In this document: positions 16,850 to 25,708 of the stretch, piece after piece
Numbering within the stretch: the stretch's first letter is position 1
Layout: each line of letters begins with the position of its first letter
Assembly: GCA_030680995.1 (NCBI GenBank)
Contig: JAUXUM010000019.1
Coordinates: forward strand, 1 to 40,389
Direction: 5' to 3'
Length of the DNA: 40,389 bases
From: Devosia sp.
GTDB lineage: Bacteria > Pseudomonadota > Alphaproteobacteria > Rhizobiales > Devosiaceae
Program-made: the position numbers and the translations under genes
The notes under the pieces: model-generated
Seen by the model: only the letters and a program-made list of their open reading frames with translations
Database searches by the model: none
What the model was told of the DNA's origin: nothing

Positions 16850-17790
16850 TTCGTCACCTCCGTACTGGCCTTGCCCATGCGCGAAATGGCGATGCCCAGC
16901 GCCACCGACAGCGTGAGCAGGATGACCAGCGCGATGGCAGCGACGTATCCCCAATTGAGATCGTTGGTGATCAGCTTGTAGATGTAGACGGAGATGGTTT
17001 CCGTCGCCACGCCGGGGCCGCCGCCCGTCATGATGTAGAGCGTGTCGAAGATCTTGAAGTTCTCGATCGTGCGGATGGCGAGCGCGATGATGATGATCGT
17101 TTTCATCCGCGGCAGCATGATGGTGACGAAGCGCTGCCGCCAGTTGGCGCCCAGCAGCGTCGCCGCCTTGAGCTGATCCTCCTGCACGCCGACCAGGCCG
17201 GCGAGCAGGATCAGGAACATCAGCGGCGTCCACTGCCAGATGTCGGCGACCATCACCGCCACCATGGCGAGGGAGGGGTTGCTGAGCCAGGCGATGGCGA
17301 TGTTCTGGCCCGACAGGGTGGAAAGCAGGTCGTTCACCGGTCCGCCGGACTGGAACAGCATGAAGAACATGTAGCCGGCGACGGCGGGCACCACCATCAT
17401 CGGCATCAGCAGGATGGAATAGAACGCCCGCTTGCCGTAGAAATTGTCCATGAACAGGGTGGCGAGCCCCAGCCCGAGCAGGAACTCGGCCGGCACGCAG
17501 ACCACCATGACCAGCAGCGTGCGCAGCAGCGCGCTCCACCAGCGATTGTCGACGGCGAGCTCGACATAGTTCTGGAAGCTGTTCCAGAGGCTCCAGGCAT
17601 TCCACCAGCCCATGCCGGTGAGCGGCGACCAGCCGGTGAGGCTGATATAGAGCTGCATCAGCAGCGGGAATACGGCAATGAACAACACCAGCAACTGCGC
17701 CGGTAGCGTCAGGTAGAGTCCGAGTTTCCGGCTTGCCCTGGCATCGTCTCCGGCCTCGGCGGCGCCTGGTGCTTCCGTGACGCCGCTCAT
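16846..17790 (-). CDS. Sugar ABC transporter permease (CUT1, MalF-like)
   Basis: A 314-residue inner-membrane permease with about six transmembrane segments, starting after a charged cytoplasmic N-terminus. The coupling (EAA) loop is [22 protein letters not shown] near 206-227. [18 protein letters not shown] near 248-265 is the usual MalF-type segment. The start at 17790 overlaps the stop of the other permease gene by four bases. The end overlaps the ATPase start by four bases, so all three are translationally coupled. Confidence 0.93.
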   Translation of the reverse strand: MSGVTEAPGAAEAGDDARASRKLGLYLTLPAQLLVLFIAVFPLLMQLYISLTGWSPLTGMGWWNAWSLWNSFQNYVELAVDNRWWSALLRTLLVMVVCVPAEFLLGLGLATLFMDNFYGKRAFYSILLMPMMVVPAVAGYMFFMLFQSGGPVNDLLSTLSGQNIAIAWLSNPSLAMVAVMVADIWQWTPLMFLILLAGLVGVQEDQLKAATLLGANWRQRFVTIMLPRMKTIIIIALAIRTIENFKIFDTLYIMTGGGPGVATETISVYIYKLITNDLNWGYVAAIALVILLTLSVALGIAISRMGKASTEVTK

Positions 17791-18647
17791 TGCTTCAGCG
17801 CTCCGAAGGTCAGGCCGCGGACGAGATGTTTCTGGATGGCGATGCCGGCGATGATCGGCGGCACGGCGGCGATCAGTCCGAGCGCCGCCTTGGCGCCATA
17901 GAGCTGTCCGGTCATCGAGGACGAGAGCGAGGCCATATAGACCGGGATCGTCACCCACTCGCGCGTGGTCAGCAGCAGCGCGATCAGATAGTCCGACCAG
18001 TTGAGGATGAAGACGAAGAGCGCGGAGCTGGCGAGCGGTGCCGCCATCATCGGCAGCGTCACCTTGAGGAAGACGCGGAAGCGCGAGCAGCCCTCGACCA
18101 GCGCCGCTTCCTCGATCTCGCGCGGCATTTCGTCGAAAAAGGTCTTCATCAGCCAGAAGGCAAAGGGCAGGGTGACGATGCCATAGACTAGCGCCAGGCC
18201 CCACCAGGTGTCGTTGAGCTTGAGGAAAGCCCACATGATCATCACCGGGATCATCACCGCCATGGGCGGGAACAGCCGCAGCTGGATCAGCGCCAGCGGC
18301 AGGTTGCCGCCGGCCTTGAAGCGCGACAGGCCATAGGCCGCCGCCGAGCCCGCGGCCATGGCGATCAGCGTGCCGAACACCGAGGCCAGCAGCGAAGCGA
18401 GGATCGGCTTGGCGGCCGTGCGCTCCAGCGCCACGATCAGCTCGGTCGAACTCTCCCCGAAGATAAAGCGGAAATTGTCGAGGGTGGGGTTCTTCGGCCA
18501 CCAGGTGAGATTGTTGCCCGTTGCCTGCCATTCGGCGATCGGCTTGAAGGCCATCGACGCCATCCAGGCGATCGGCACCAGCGTGATGGCGATCGCCAGC
18601 ACGATAACGGCATAGCGGAAGAGTTCGAAGGCGGGCGATCGGCGCAT
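17787..18647 (-). CDS. Sugar ABC transporter permease (CUT1, MalG-like)
   Basis: A 286-residue permease with six predicted transmembrane helices. The first is [17 protein letters not shown], followed by a periplasmic stretch containing [11 protein letters not shown], a MalG hallmark. The coupling loop is [23 protein letters not shown], and the C-terminus ends [12 protein letters not shown]. It is read directly after the binding-protein gene, across a 61-base gap containing a hairpin, and overlaps the next permease gene by four bases. The order MalG-like before MalF-like reverses that of the other two-ATPase operon at 35918-37639. Confidence 0.93.
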   Translation of the reverse strand: MRRSPAFELFRYAVIVLAIAITLVPIAWMASMAFKPIAEWQATGNNLTWWPKNPTLDNFRFIFGESSTELIVALERTAAKPILASLLASVFGTLIAMAAGSAAAYGLSRFKAGGNLPLALIQLRLFPPMAVMIPVMIMWAFLKLNDTWWGLALVYGIVTLPFAFWLMKTFFDEMPREIEEAALVEGCSRFRVFLKVTLPMMAAPLASSALFVFILNWSDYLIALLLTTREWVTIPVYMASLSSSMTGQLYGAKAALGLIAAVPPIIAGIAIQKHLVRGLTFGALKQ

Positions 18648-18673
18648 CGGATCAGTTCAATCGAGAGGAAAAT

Positions 18674-18697
18674 GGCGGCAGGCCGGAGCCCGCCGCC
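18674..18697 (-). other. Intercistronic hairpin, C(UCCG)G loop
   Basis: On the transcribed strand, GGCGGC-G-GGC and GCC-U-GCCGCC pair as a continuous ten-base-pair stem that includes one G-U pair, closed by a UCCG loop on a C-G pair. That is the extra-stable cUNCGg class. On the opposite strand the stem has an A-C mismatch and a CGGA loop. It lies between the binding-protein stop (18709) and the permease start (18647). Confidence 0.65.
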
Positions 18698-18708
18698 CAG
18701 GGGGGAGC

Positions 18709-20322
18709 TCAGGAAAGCCGGTCGACCACGGTCGGCCAGGCGGCCTTGTTGGTCTTGATCGCCTCGAGCAGTTTTTCCTCGCCGACCCGGCCGGCTATCT
18801 TCAGCCATTCGGACTCGGTGTCGGCCATCGCCTGCGCCGCCGACTTGGCGCCGGTCAGCGAGGCGACGAGGTTCTCGTCGAGGGCGTTGTGGAAGGCGGT
18901 GGCGCCCGGATAGTTGATCGAGGGCACGGTGCGGGCCACCGACTCGCGCACCACGTCCATGTGGTAGTCGTGATAGGTCTGGCGGACCAGTGGATCGGAG
19001 AAGTTGGCCAGCTGGAAGGGGTCGAAATAGCCGCCCGGATTGGCCGTCATCCAGGAATAGATGCGCGACGAGCCGAGCCACTGCAGCAGCAGATAGGCGG
19101 CTTCCGGATGCTTGGACTGGCTCGAGATCGAGGCGGAGAGATTGAGCCAGAGCACCGTGCGGCGGACGAGGTCGCCGCCGATCTCGCGGCCCGGCGGCAG
19201 CATCGAGCCGACCTTGCCGCTGACCATCGAGCCCGAATTGCCCGGATTGTCGAGGAATTTCGGCAGGTTGGAGAAGGCGCAGGTCATCGCCGCCCCGCCT
19301 GAGCCGAAATTGCCGTATTGCTCCGGCCAGCTCCAGGAGATGGCGTCGGGCGACTTGTAGGCCAGCGACTTGATGTACTCCTCGGTGGCGGCGAGGCCCT
19401 GCTCCGAATTGATCAGCGGCTTGCCGTCATCGGCGAACAGGAACTGGTTCGGCGAGGCCATCGAGGTGTAGCGCTGGTACCAGTTGGTGTAGCCCCAGCC
19501 CTGGTTGCGCAGATCGGTGGACCCGAACAGGCCCTGGTCGGGACGGAAGAAGAAACTGGAGATCTCATCGAGCTCTTTCCAGGTGCGCGGCGGCTTGAGC
19601 TCATAGCCGTACTTGTCGGCAAAGGCCTTTTGTTCCGCCGCGGCGCCGAATAGGTCGGTGCGGTAGTTCCAGGTCTGGAAATCGCCGTCGAGCGACACGC
19701 CATAGGTCGAGCCGCGATACTGGTTGAGCAGCGAGACGCCCTGGGCGCCGTTGACATAGCCGCGCTCCGGATCGTCCCATTCGGGACGGTGCGCGGCGAC
19801 GAAATCGTCCATCTTGATGATGCCGCCGGTCTCGGCGAGATCGCCCAGCCGGTTCCATTCCACCGCATAGATGTCGAACTGGCCGCCATTGGTTGAGATG
19901 TCCTGCATGGTCTTGGTGAATTCCTGGCCATTGGGAACGCCGACGATGTCGAGGGTGATGCCGGTTTCCTGCTCGAACAGCTCCTTGATCGACGGCGCGC
20001 CGGCCGGGAAGGGCTGGGTAAGCTGGCCGATGGAGCCATCGGAAAGACCGAGCACGATCCGCTCCGGCGCCTTGCCCGCACCCTTCAATGACCGCAGCGC
20101 CTCGATGGCGCGGCCTTCCGGCGTATCCGGGCCGTACTGGTAGCGCTCGGCGCCATCGAAGCCGGCGGGACCGCCGATCATGCCAGCGGCAAGGGCGTCC
20201 TGCGCGAAGGCGCGGCCGGGACGGATGAACTGGGGTGCGATGCCGACGGCCGCGGCGACCAGGGCGCCCTTGCTGCCGGTCGCCAATAACTGACGCCGCG
20301 AAATGCGGTTCTGTGTGGTCAT
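18709..20322 (-). CDS. ABC transporter substrate-binding protein, Tat-exported (CUT1-like)
   Basis: A large, 537-residue solute-binding protein. The start at 20322 gives TTQNRISRRQLLATGSKGA, a clear twin-arginine signal with the hydrophobic core ALVAAAVGIAPQ and cleavage near GRAFA-QD. A GGGAGGA site precedes it; extension to the ATG at 20433 lacks one. The mature protein has cluster D-type landmarks such as WEDL-like TWKELDEISSFFF and SWSWPEQYG, and resembles the long binding proteins of Glp-type polyol importers. It heads the seven-gene operon running to 12657 and is divergent from the LacI regulator. Ligand unknown. Confidence 0.9.
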   Translation of the reverse strand: MTTQNRISRRQLLATGSKGALVAAAVGIAPQFIRPGRAFAQDALAAGMIGGPAGFDGAERYQYGPDTPEGRAIEALRSLKGAGKAPERIVLGLSDGSIGQLTQPFPAGAPSIKELFEQETGITLDIVGVPNGQEFTKTMQDISTNGGQFDIYAVEWNRLGDLAETGGIIKMDDFVAAHRPEWDDPERGYVNGAQGVSLLNQYRGSTYGVSLDGDFQTWNYRTDLFGAAAEQKAFADKYGYELKPPRTWKELDEISSFFFRPDQGLFGSTDLRNQGWGYTNWYQRYTSMASPNQFLFADDGKPLINSEQGLAATEEYIKSLAYKSPDAISWSWPEQYGNFGSGGAAMTCAFSNLPKFLDNPGNSGSMVSGKVGSMLPPGREIGGDLVRRTVLWLNLSASISSQSKHPEAAYLLLQWLGSSRIYSWMTANPGGYFDPFQLANFSDPLVRQTYHDYHMDVVRESVARTVPSINYPGATAFHNALDENLVASLTGAKSAAQAMADTESEWLKIAGRVGEEKLLEAIKTNKAAWPTVVDRLS

Positions 20323-20376
20323 CGATGAGTCCTCCCTTGGGGACGGCTGCCTTTGGCATGCCATCCTGCATGCGGA

Positions 20377-20406
20377 ATATTGATTGACCATGATTGATGA
20401 GTCAAT
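20377..20406 (-). promoter_or_regulatory. Candidate promoter with overlapping operator for the minus-strand operon
   Basis: On the minus strand a TTGACT box (20405-20400) and a CAATAT box (20382-20377) lie 17 bases apart, ending about 55 bases before the ATG at 20322. An inverted repeat ATTGAC (20383-20388) / GTCAAT (20401-20406) overlaps the -35 box and spacer, a suitable place for a repressor such as the adjacent LacI protein. TGATTGA is also repeated at 20381 and 20391. The -10 match is poor. The rest of the 20323-20691 gap is AT-rich and shows no gene. Confidence 0.35.
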
Positions 20407-20691
20407 ACTAAATTCATCATAATGCATCATCACGGCGCGCCGCGTGGGGAACTCCGAGGATCCTGAGCGGTGACACCTTCAGGCTAGTTCTCAGCAACTC
20501 ATTGATATTATGCGATAAGTCTTCGGATTCAACCGCTACTCGAACGCCAGACCAGCCAATGGCACTTTACAATCACATCAAAACGCATCATTCTTTCTAT
20601 TGCGATGCGGCGGTGATCGGCGATGAGCTAAGCTGTGGCAGAATTGCCTACCGTGACGTTGCGAAGTTCATGTTGAAGGAGTCCCGGCGTC

Positions 20692-21708
20692 ATGCGTTCG
20701 ACGCTCATCGATATCGCCAAGGAAGCCGGGGTCTCCAGCGCCACAGTCGACAGGGTGCTCAACAATCGGCCCGGGGTCCGGGCGCGGACGCGCGAAATGG
20801 TGCTCGAGACGGCCCAGCGCCTGGGCTATATCGCGGAGACGACAGCGCAACCGCAGCGCCATGGTTCCAGTCTGAGCTTCGACTTCGTGCTGCCGGCCGG
20901 CACCAACAGCTTCATGGACGAACTGCGCCAGCACCTGCAGCGGCAGGGCAACGGCCATGCCGGGACCGTCGGCACGGTGCACTCGATCGAGGGGTTCAAC
21001 CCGCTCACGCTGGCGGCCAAGCTCAAGGAACTGGAGGGCCGGTCCGATGGTGTCGGCGTGGTGGGGCTCGATCATCCCGCGGTGCGCGAGGCCATCCGCT
21101 CCCTCACCCGTTCGGGCGTGCCGGTAATCACGCTGCTCTCCGACATCCACCACGTGCCGCGCGCCGGCTATGTCGGCATCGACAACCGCAGTGCCGGACG
21201 CCTTGCCGGCTACCTCATGGGCCGGCTGCTCGGTCCGGGCAAGCACAAGGTGGCGCTGTTTGCCGGATCGCTGTCCTATCGCGGCCACGAAGAACGCGAG
21301 ATGGGATTCAGGCATATCCTGCTCGAGGAATTCCCGAACCTCGAGGTCGTCGACCTCACGGAGGTGCGGGACGACAATGAACGCGCCTATCGCGCTGCCC
21401 GGACGCATTTCGAGGAGCATCCCGAGATCGGCGCGATCTACAATATTGGTGCCGGCAACCGCGGCATCGAGCGGGCCCTGGAGGAAATGGGGCTGGCGCG
21501 CTCGGTGATTTTCGTGGGGCATGAACTGACCCCGTACACCAAGCGCATGCTGCTGAACGGCACCATGGATGTAGCGATCGACCAGAATGCCCGCGTGGAA
21601 GCCCGTGAGGCGCTGGCCCAGCTGACCCGCATCGCGCGGGGCGAGTCCTGGAGCATGCACCCGTTGCGCATCGCTGTGCTGTTCAAGGAGAACATTCCGG
21701 AGGAGTGA
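20692..21708 (+). CDS. LacI family transcriptional regulator
   Basis: A 338-residue LacI/GalR-type regulator of normal length. The N-terminal helix-turn-helix is LIDIAKEAGVSSATVDRVLN with hinge ETAQRLGYI; the recognition helix carries VDRVLN instead of the common VSRVLN. The rest is a periplasmic-binding-protein-like sensor domain, with SGVPVITLLSD, GYVGIDNRSAGRLAG and VIFVGHELTPYTKRMLL as conserved blocks. It starts with an AAGGAG site. It is divergent from the operon starting at 20322, which it probably represses in response to the imported sugar. Confidence 0.92.
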   Translation: MRSTLIDIAKEAGVSSATVDRVLNNRPGVRARTREMVLETAQRLGYIAETTAQPQRHGSSLSFDFVLPAGTNSFMDELRQHLQRQGNGHAGTVGTVHSIEGFNPLTLAAKLKELEGRSDGVGVVGLDHPAVREAIRSLTRSGVPVITLLSDIHHVPRAGYVGIDNRSAGRLAGYLMGRLLGPGKHKVALFAGSLSYRGHEEREMGFRHILLEEFPNLEVVDLTEVRDDNERAYRAARTHFEEHPEIGAIYNIGAGNRGIERALEEMGLARSVIFVGHELTPYTKRMLLNGTMDVAIDQNARVEAREALAQLTRIARGESWSMHPLRIAVLFKENIPEE

Positions 21709-21834
21709 GGGGCCATGTCCCGGGCGAACTGCCTTCGGACGGCACGGAGGGCGACGAGGACGATGCGTAGCAAGAGCACCGCCGCAAAACGGAATGTCTC
21801 GCAAATTCAGGGGCATCGCTAGTGGTTTTGGTTG

Positions 21835-22180
21835 GTGCCCGATGGGCGGAATCGACCGCTGTTCTATCGTCTTGACCGGCGCGAACCGCATGGTCGGCCG
21901 CGTCACCGCTTCGCAGATGGCTTCAGCGTCCGCCGCATCGTTCTTGTTGCGCTTCACATGGGGCTTCACATAGCGCGGCGGCATCAGCCGGACCTCATGG
22001 CCCAGCTTGATCAACTCCCTCGCCCAGCGATGCGCGGTCGCGCACGCTTCCATGCCAACGACACAAGGCGACAGGCCTCCGAAAAAGCTCGGGACCTAGC
22101 GACGCTTCAACTGCCGGCGAACAACGACCTCACCTGTATCGTCGATGCCATTGACCTGGAACGCAGACTTCGCGATGCCG
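21835..22180 (-). pseudogene. IS110-family transposase remnant
   Basis: Minus-strand reading gives IAKSAFQVNGIDDTGEVVVR near 22175, then an in-frame TAG, then VGMEACATAHRWARELIKLG and KRNKNDAADAEAICEAVTRP with the DEDD acidic residues, ending at about TMRFAPVKTIEQRS. Both the N-terminus and the C-terminal half are missing, and the stop codon interrupts the frame. It belongs to a different IS110 subgroup from the remnant at 4479-5028. The 126 bases between it and the LacI stop, and the 62 before the condensation-protein stop, contain nothing identifiable. Confidence 0.85.
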
Positions 22181-22242
22181 GTGGAGGAGCCGTCCGCAGC
22201 ATCAAGAGCGGACGTTCGCAGATGAGGCAGTCTTGCAAGACA

Positions 22243-23619
22243 TCAATTCGAATCGACAGGCAGGTGACGTAAGCTCGCGGCGGCGCTGTCGGCGATAGCT
22301 GCCGCATCACTCCCCGCCAGGCAATGCGGGGCGTAGCAAAGCGAAAACTCCAACTCACCAAGCCTTTCGAAAGCCATTCCGAAGACACCGGCGCCGATCG
22401 TTTCCTGTGACACCATGCCGGACATTTCCTCCAGGACGAATGGCCCGGACTGTCTCCCGAGATTGGTTTCGCCGGCGGTCGTCAATATCAGCCCATCGCC
22501 GCGATAGCGGTTCTTCAGCATGGGCAGGGTTTCGGTCCAGATCATTTTCAATGACGGACGCTTGAGCACCGACGCACCGGCGTGATCCCGCGCCAGGGCG
22601 GTGATAAGCTTGAAGGCGACATCCCGGGAGAGTGCCCATATCGGCTGATCGATGCGGTGGCGGGTGCGCAGCAGATCGATGTAACAGCCGAAGGTTTCGA
22701 TCGGCACGGGTGGCTTGCATTGCCGCCGGAGGTCCACGCTCGAGAGGCACGTCATGTCGGTCAGTCCGAACCGCTGGTGGATGGCCTTGAGGATCGCCGC
22801 CGCGACGATGCCATGCAACGTGGTCTGATGTGATTTTACCTGCGACTTGATGAATTCCGTTTCCGTCTTGTCGAAGCTGCGCCGCTCGACGGCGGTTCTA
22901 ACATCGGCCTTGGGAAGCCGCGCGACCGGCAGGCGGATGATAGGTTCGTAGGGTCTGCCGCCGTTACTCCTCTTCGGCAGTACGGTGTCGAGTGCCGGCG
23001 CCAGGCGCAACTGGCGTCCCCGGGGCGGCGGGACGCCTTCGGGATCGGCGAAGAATTCGAGAAGCTGGCGCATGGACAGCATTGCCGAGCTCGCGTCGGC
23101 GACGGTGTGGTCGACGCAGATGATCAGCTGGGCGGTACCGGCGTTCTCGCTGGGACGCACCAGAACCGCTCGCATGCGCGGCAGGAGGCCCGCGGGGATG
23201 GGTTTGCGCAGTTCCTCCTGCAACAGCCGCGCTCCCGCGGCCGGATTGGGGTCGATGAGGGACCGCAACGGAATGGGTTCGGTACCCCGCGTCTCGAAGT
23301 AGACACGACGATAAACATACGGCGGCGAACTGGTGAACCCCAGCCCCCGCTTGACCGCGTGCGCCCGCAGGATCGGGTGCTCGTCCTGCAGCCAGTCTAG
23401 GCCCCGTCGGACCAGTTCCGGGGTTAACGGCCCGGAGATCCGCATCAGCCCGCCCGCCAGGAGCGCCCCGAATTGATGCGCCTGGAAAGTCAGCGTCTCG
23501 GCGGCGCCAAGCTCCCTCGCGTCTTCGAGCCGGCCGTCGCTTGCACCCACTCGAGCCGACAGCTCAGCGGTTACGGGACGGACTTTGTCCGAACCAAGTT
23601 CGACTGGCGCCAGATTCAC
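22243..23619 (-). CDS. Stand-alone condensation-domain acyltransferase (PapA5/NRPS C-like)
   Basis: A 458-residue member of the condensation-domain/PapA5 acyltransferase superfamily. It carries the active-site HxxxD motif as HTVAD (His171, Asp175), in the setting LIICVDHTVADASSAM. TNLGRQSGPFV in the second half fills the place of the usual DFGWG-type latch. The start is placed at a GTG at 23619 preceded by GAAGGA; an upstream TTG would overlap the divergent carrier gene region. It should transfer an acyl group from a carrier thioester to a hydroxyl or amine. It is divergent from a carrier protein at 23712 and close to an acyl-activating ligase, so it probably uses their product. Confidence 0.8.
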   Translation of the reverse strand: MNLAPVELGSDKVRPVTAELSARVGASDGRLEDARELGAAETLTFQAHQFGALLAGGLMRISGPLTPELVRRGLDWLQDEHPILRAHAVKRGLGFTSSPPYVYRRVYFETRGTEPIPLRSLIDPNPAAGARLLQEELRKPIPAGLLPRMRAVLVRPSENAGTAQLIICVDHTVADASSAMLSMRQLLEFFADPEGVPPPRGRQLRLAPALDTVLPKRSNGGRPYEPIIRLPVARLPKADVRTAVERRSFDKTETEFIKSQVKSHQTTLHGIVAAAILKAIHQRFGLTDMTCLSSVDLRRQCKPPVPIETFGCYIDLLRTRHRIDQPIWALSRDVAFKLITALARDHAGASVLKRPSLKMIWTETLPMLKNRYRGDGLILTTAGETNLGRQSGPFVLEEMSGMVSQETIGAGVFGMAFERLGELEFSLCYAPHCLAGSDAAAIADSAAASLRHLPVDSN

Positions 23620-23648
23620 GGCAGCGTTCCTTCTCGACCGGCGGATGT

Positions 23649-23666
23649 CAAAGCTGTTTCGCTTTG
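23649..23666. promoter_or_regulatory. Inverted repeat in condensation/carrier divergent gap
   Basis: CAAAGC (23649-23654) and GCTTTG (23661-23666) are separated by six bases within the 92-base gap between the two divergent genes. It could be an operator. It is short and the evidence is weak. Confidence 0.25.
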
Positions 23667-23711
23667 GCCCGGCCCCGGATATGTTTGACCGCAAGAGTGG
23701 AGGATTGCGCA

Positions 23712-23963
23712 ATGTCAGACGCCCGGCAAGCGGTTATGAGATTTCTTCATGAATTGTGCCCGAACGACCAGGCTCGCGCCGGTCTCACCGCGGACACCGA
23801 GTTGATGGCAGCCGGCATTCTCGACTCGTTCGGGGTGGTGCAACTGATCCAGTTCGTGGAACAGGAGTTCAATATCCGCATTCCCGACAGCGATATCGGG
23901 CCGGACCTATTCGCGTCGGCCGCCGCCATCAGCAACTATGTCGAACAAAGACGGGTCGCGTAG
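23712..23963 (+). CDS. Acyl carrier / peptidyl carrier protein
   Basis: An 83-residue, acidic, single-domain carrier protein. The phosphopantetheine attachment site is ILDSFGVV with Ser39. It is preceded by TADTELMAAG and followed by FVEQEFNIRIPDSDI, the standard helix 2-3 region. The start has a GGAGG site seven to eight bases upstream; longer in-frame extension would run into the divergent gene. It lies between the condensation protein and the acyl-activating ligase, which makes it the likely shared carrier. No phosphopantetheinyl transferase is in the window, so a host enzyme must activate it. Confidence 0.9.
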   Translation: MSDARQAVMRFLHELCPNDQARAGLTADTELMAAGILDSFGVVQLIQFVEQEFNIRIPDSDIGPDLFASAAAISNYVEQRRVA

Positions 23964-24044
23964 GTACGATTTGGAAGAAAGGTCTTGTGCGGTCGCGTCC
24001 GCATCCTTCATCGCGGTCGAACCAGCCGCCAGGACAATCGACAA

Positions 24045-25523
24045 CTATTCAAGGAGCTTTCCCCGCAGCACTTTGCCGGTGACGCTTCGCGGCAGGGCCT
24101 CGATGAACTCCACGAGATAGGGGACCTTGTGCGCCGAGAGGTGGCTGCGCGCATAGTTCACCAGGGCCTCGGCCGTTTCCTCGGATTTCTTGACCACCAC
24201 CGCCTTCAGCCGCTGCTCACCGGTCCGTGGATCGGGAATGCCGATGACTACCGCCTCAGCCACGGCCGGGTGGCTCATCAGAACATCTTCCACTTCGATG
24301 GGATCGACCTTCTGGCCGGCGACGGCCACGATCAGCTTCTTGCGTCCGGTGATGTAGATGTTGCCGTCGGCATCGATGCGGCCAAGGTCGCCGCTCAGCC
24401 ACCCGCCGTCCTTGAATGAGGTCCGGTTCGCTTCCGGGTTGTTCAGGTACCCCTTGGTGACGGCGGAAGAGGTGATCAGCAGCTCGCCGATCTCGGGATC
24501 GGAACTCTCTTCAGCGGGAAGCACTTCGATCCGCGTGTCGCCCACCGCTTGCCCGACGGAATTCCAGGTCGCCACCGGGTCGGGACTGCTGTTGTAGGAC
24601 GCGAGCGAGGTTTCGGTCGTGCCAAGGGCCTGACGGATGGCAATGCCGAAGCGTTCGCGGAAACTGTCGAAAGTGGCACGTTTCAGCGCCGCGGCCCCCG
24701 AAAAGGCGTGGCGCACCTTTGAGAGGTCCGCCGGGTCGGTAACCCCGGCAAGCAGATCGAACAGGAACGGTACGCCCGGCAGCAGCGTTACCCCTTCGGC
24801 CGCGATCGTCTGGAGCAGGCTGCCACGAGCCAGCATCAGGGGCTGGTTGGGGGTCCAAAGCAGCGTCGAGGTGCCGCTCAGCGGTGCGTGCGTGAACATC
24901 ATCACAAAGCCGAAGGCGTGATGCGCCGGCAGGATGTTAAGCAGCACATCGTCGGGCGTGAAGTCGAGCGCAGGCCTCGACGCTTCCGCGTCGGCAAGCA
25001 ACTGGCCGTGGGTGCGCGGCACCACTTTTGGCCTGCCGGTCGAGCCCGAAGAGAACAGGTAAGCGGCCACCGCATCGGCACCGATGGATGGCAGCGGTCC
25101 GACTGCCGTATCTCCGAGCCCGCCGAACTTGCCAGCCGGCTCGGAAACGAGGACGGGCAGGTCGACGCCGGCGCCGAGGGCCAGTTGTTCGGCGAGGCTC
25201 CGGAGATCGGCACTGGCGACTACAGCACGAATCTTGAACTGGCCGACGGTGCGCAAAATTTCGGAGGGATTGGCCTGCACATCCAGCGGCACGGCAATCG
25301 CCCCGACGGCGAAGAGGGCCTGAGTGAGAACAAACAGGTCGGGCGAGCTCCGCATCAGGATGGCAACTGCGTCGCCGACGCCGATGCCGAAATTCAGCAA
25401 TCCCGACGCCAGTCGTTCGGAGCGCTCAGCCAGCTCATGATATGGATGGGTCTTCCCGTCGAGCCGTATGCCCCTCGAACTGGGCATCGTCCCGACCGTG
25501 TTCGTGAAGGCCTCGAACAGCAT
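24045..25523 (-). CDS. AMP-dependent acyl-activating ligase (ANL superfamily)
   Basis: A 492-residue ANL-family enzyme that adenylates a carboxylic acid and passes it to CoA or a carrier. Core motifs are FSSGSTGRPK (157-166), GTTET (301-305), SGDLGRID with Asp379, GRKKLI (393-398), and the C-terminal catalytic Lys484 in PRSVTGK. The length is shorter than typical NRPS adenylation domains with carrier and closer to fatty acyl-CoA/AMP ligases. The start at 25523 has an AAGGAG site. It converges on the carrier gene (81-base gap) and is divergent from the hydrolase. Substrate cannot be read from the sequence; a fatty or aromatic acid is possible. Confidence 0.88.
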   Translation of the reverse strand: MLFEAFTNTVGTMPSSRGIRLDGKTHPYHELAERSERLASGLLNFGIGVGDAVAILMRSSPDLFVLTQALFAVGAIAVPLDVQANPSEILRTVGQFKIRAVVASADLRSLAEQLALGAGVDLPVLVSEPAGKFGGLGDTAVGPLPSIGADAVAAYLFSSGSTGRPKVVPRTHGQLLADAEASRPALDFTPDDVLLNILPAHHAFGFVMMFTHAPLSGTSTLLWTPNQPLMLARGSLLQTIAAEGVTLLPGVPFLFDLLAGVTDPADLSKVRHAFSGAAALKRATFDSFRERFGIAIRQALGTTETSLASYNSSPDPVATWNSVGQAVGDTRIEVLPAEESSDPEIGELLITSSAVTKGYLNNPEANRTSFKDGGWLSGDLGRIDADGNIYITGRKKLIVAVAGQKVDPIEVEDVLMSHPAVAEAVVIGIPDPRTGEQRLKAVVVKKSEETAEALVNYARSHLSAHKVPYLVEFIEALPRSVTGKVLRGKLLE

Positions 25524-25634
25524 TGGTTGGCTCCTTGGTGGCGCGAAGGTCGCCAATTCGCCGCCACGAGGCATCCTAGGTGAGAATAGGAGCGGAACAC
25601 AATGGCGGCAGGAAAAGGCCAACGACGGCGCCGA

Positions 25635-25665
25635 TCATGGATTGTACTATGCGTTCAATCCATGA
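25635..25665. promoter_or_regulatory. 31-base inverted repeat in ligase/hydrolase divergent gap
   Basis: TCATGGATTG at 25635-25644 and CAATCCATGA at 25656-25665 are perfect ten-base arms around an eleven-base spacer. It lies in the 185-base gap between the divergent ligase and hydrolase genes, 43 bases before the hydrolase ATG. The size and position suit a dimeric repressor or activator site serving both promoters; no regulator gene is adjacent. Confidence 0.5.
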
Positions 25666-25708
25666 AACTGGCTTTTTGCACTTGGGTAGTCACCGACCGA
25701 ACGGATAG

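Noticed and set aside
15110-16981. A 623-codon plus-strand open frame opposite the two ATPases
   Set aside because: It is antisense to two well-supported ATPases, has no recognisable domain and has the His/Asp/Arg-rich composition of a high-GC shadow frame.
21709-21834. Possible small gene between the LacI stop and the IS110 remnant
   Set aside because: Short frames only, no ribosome binding site and no recognisable product.
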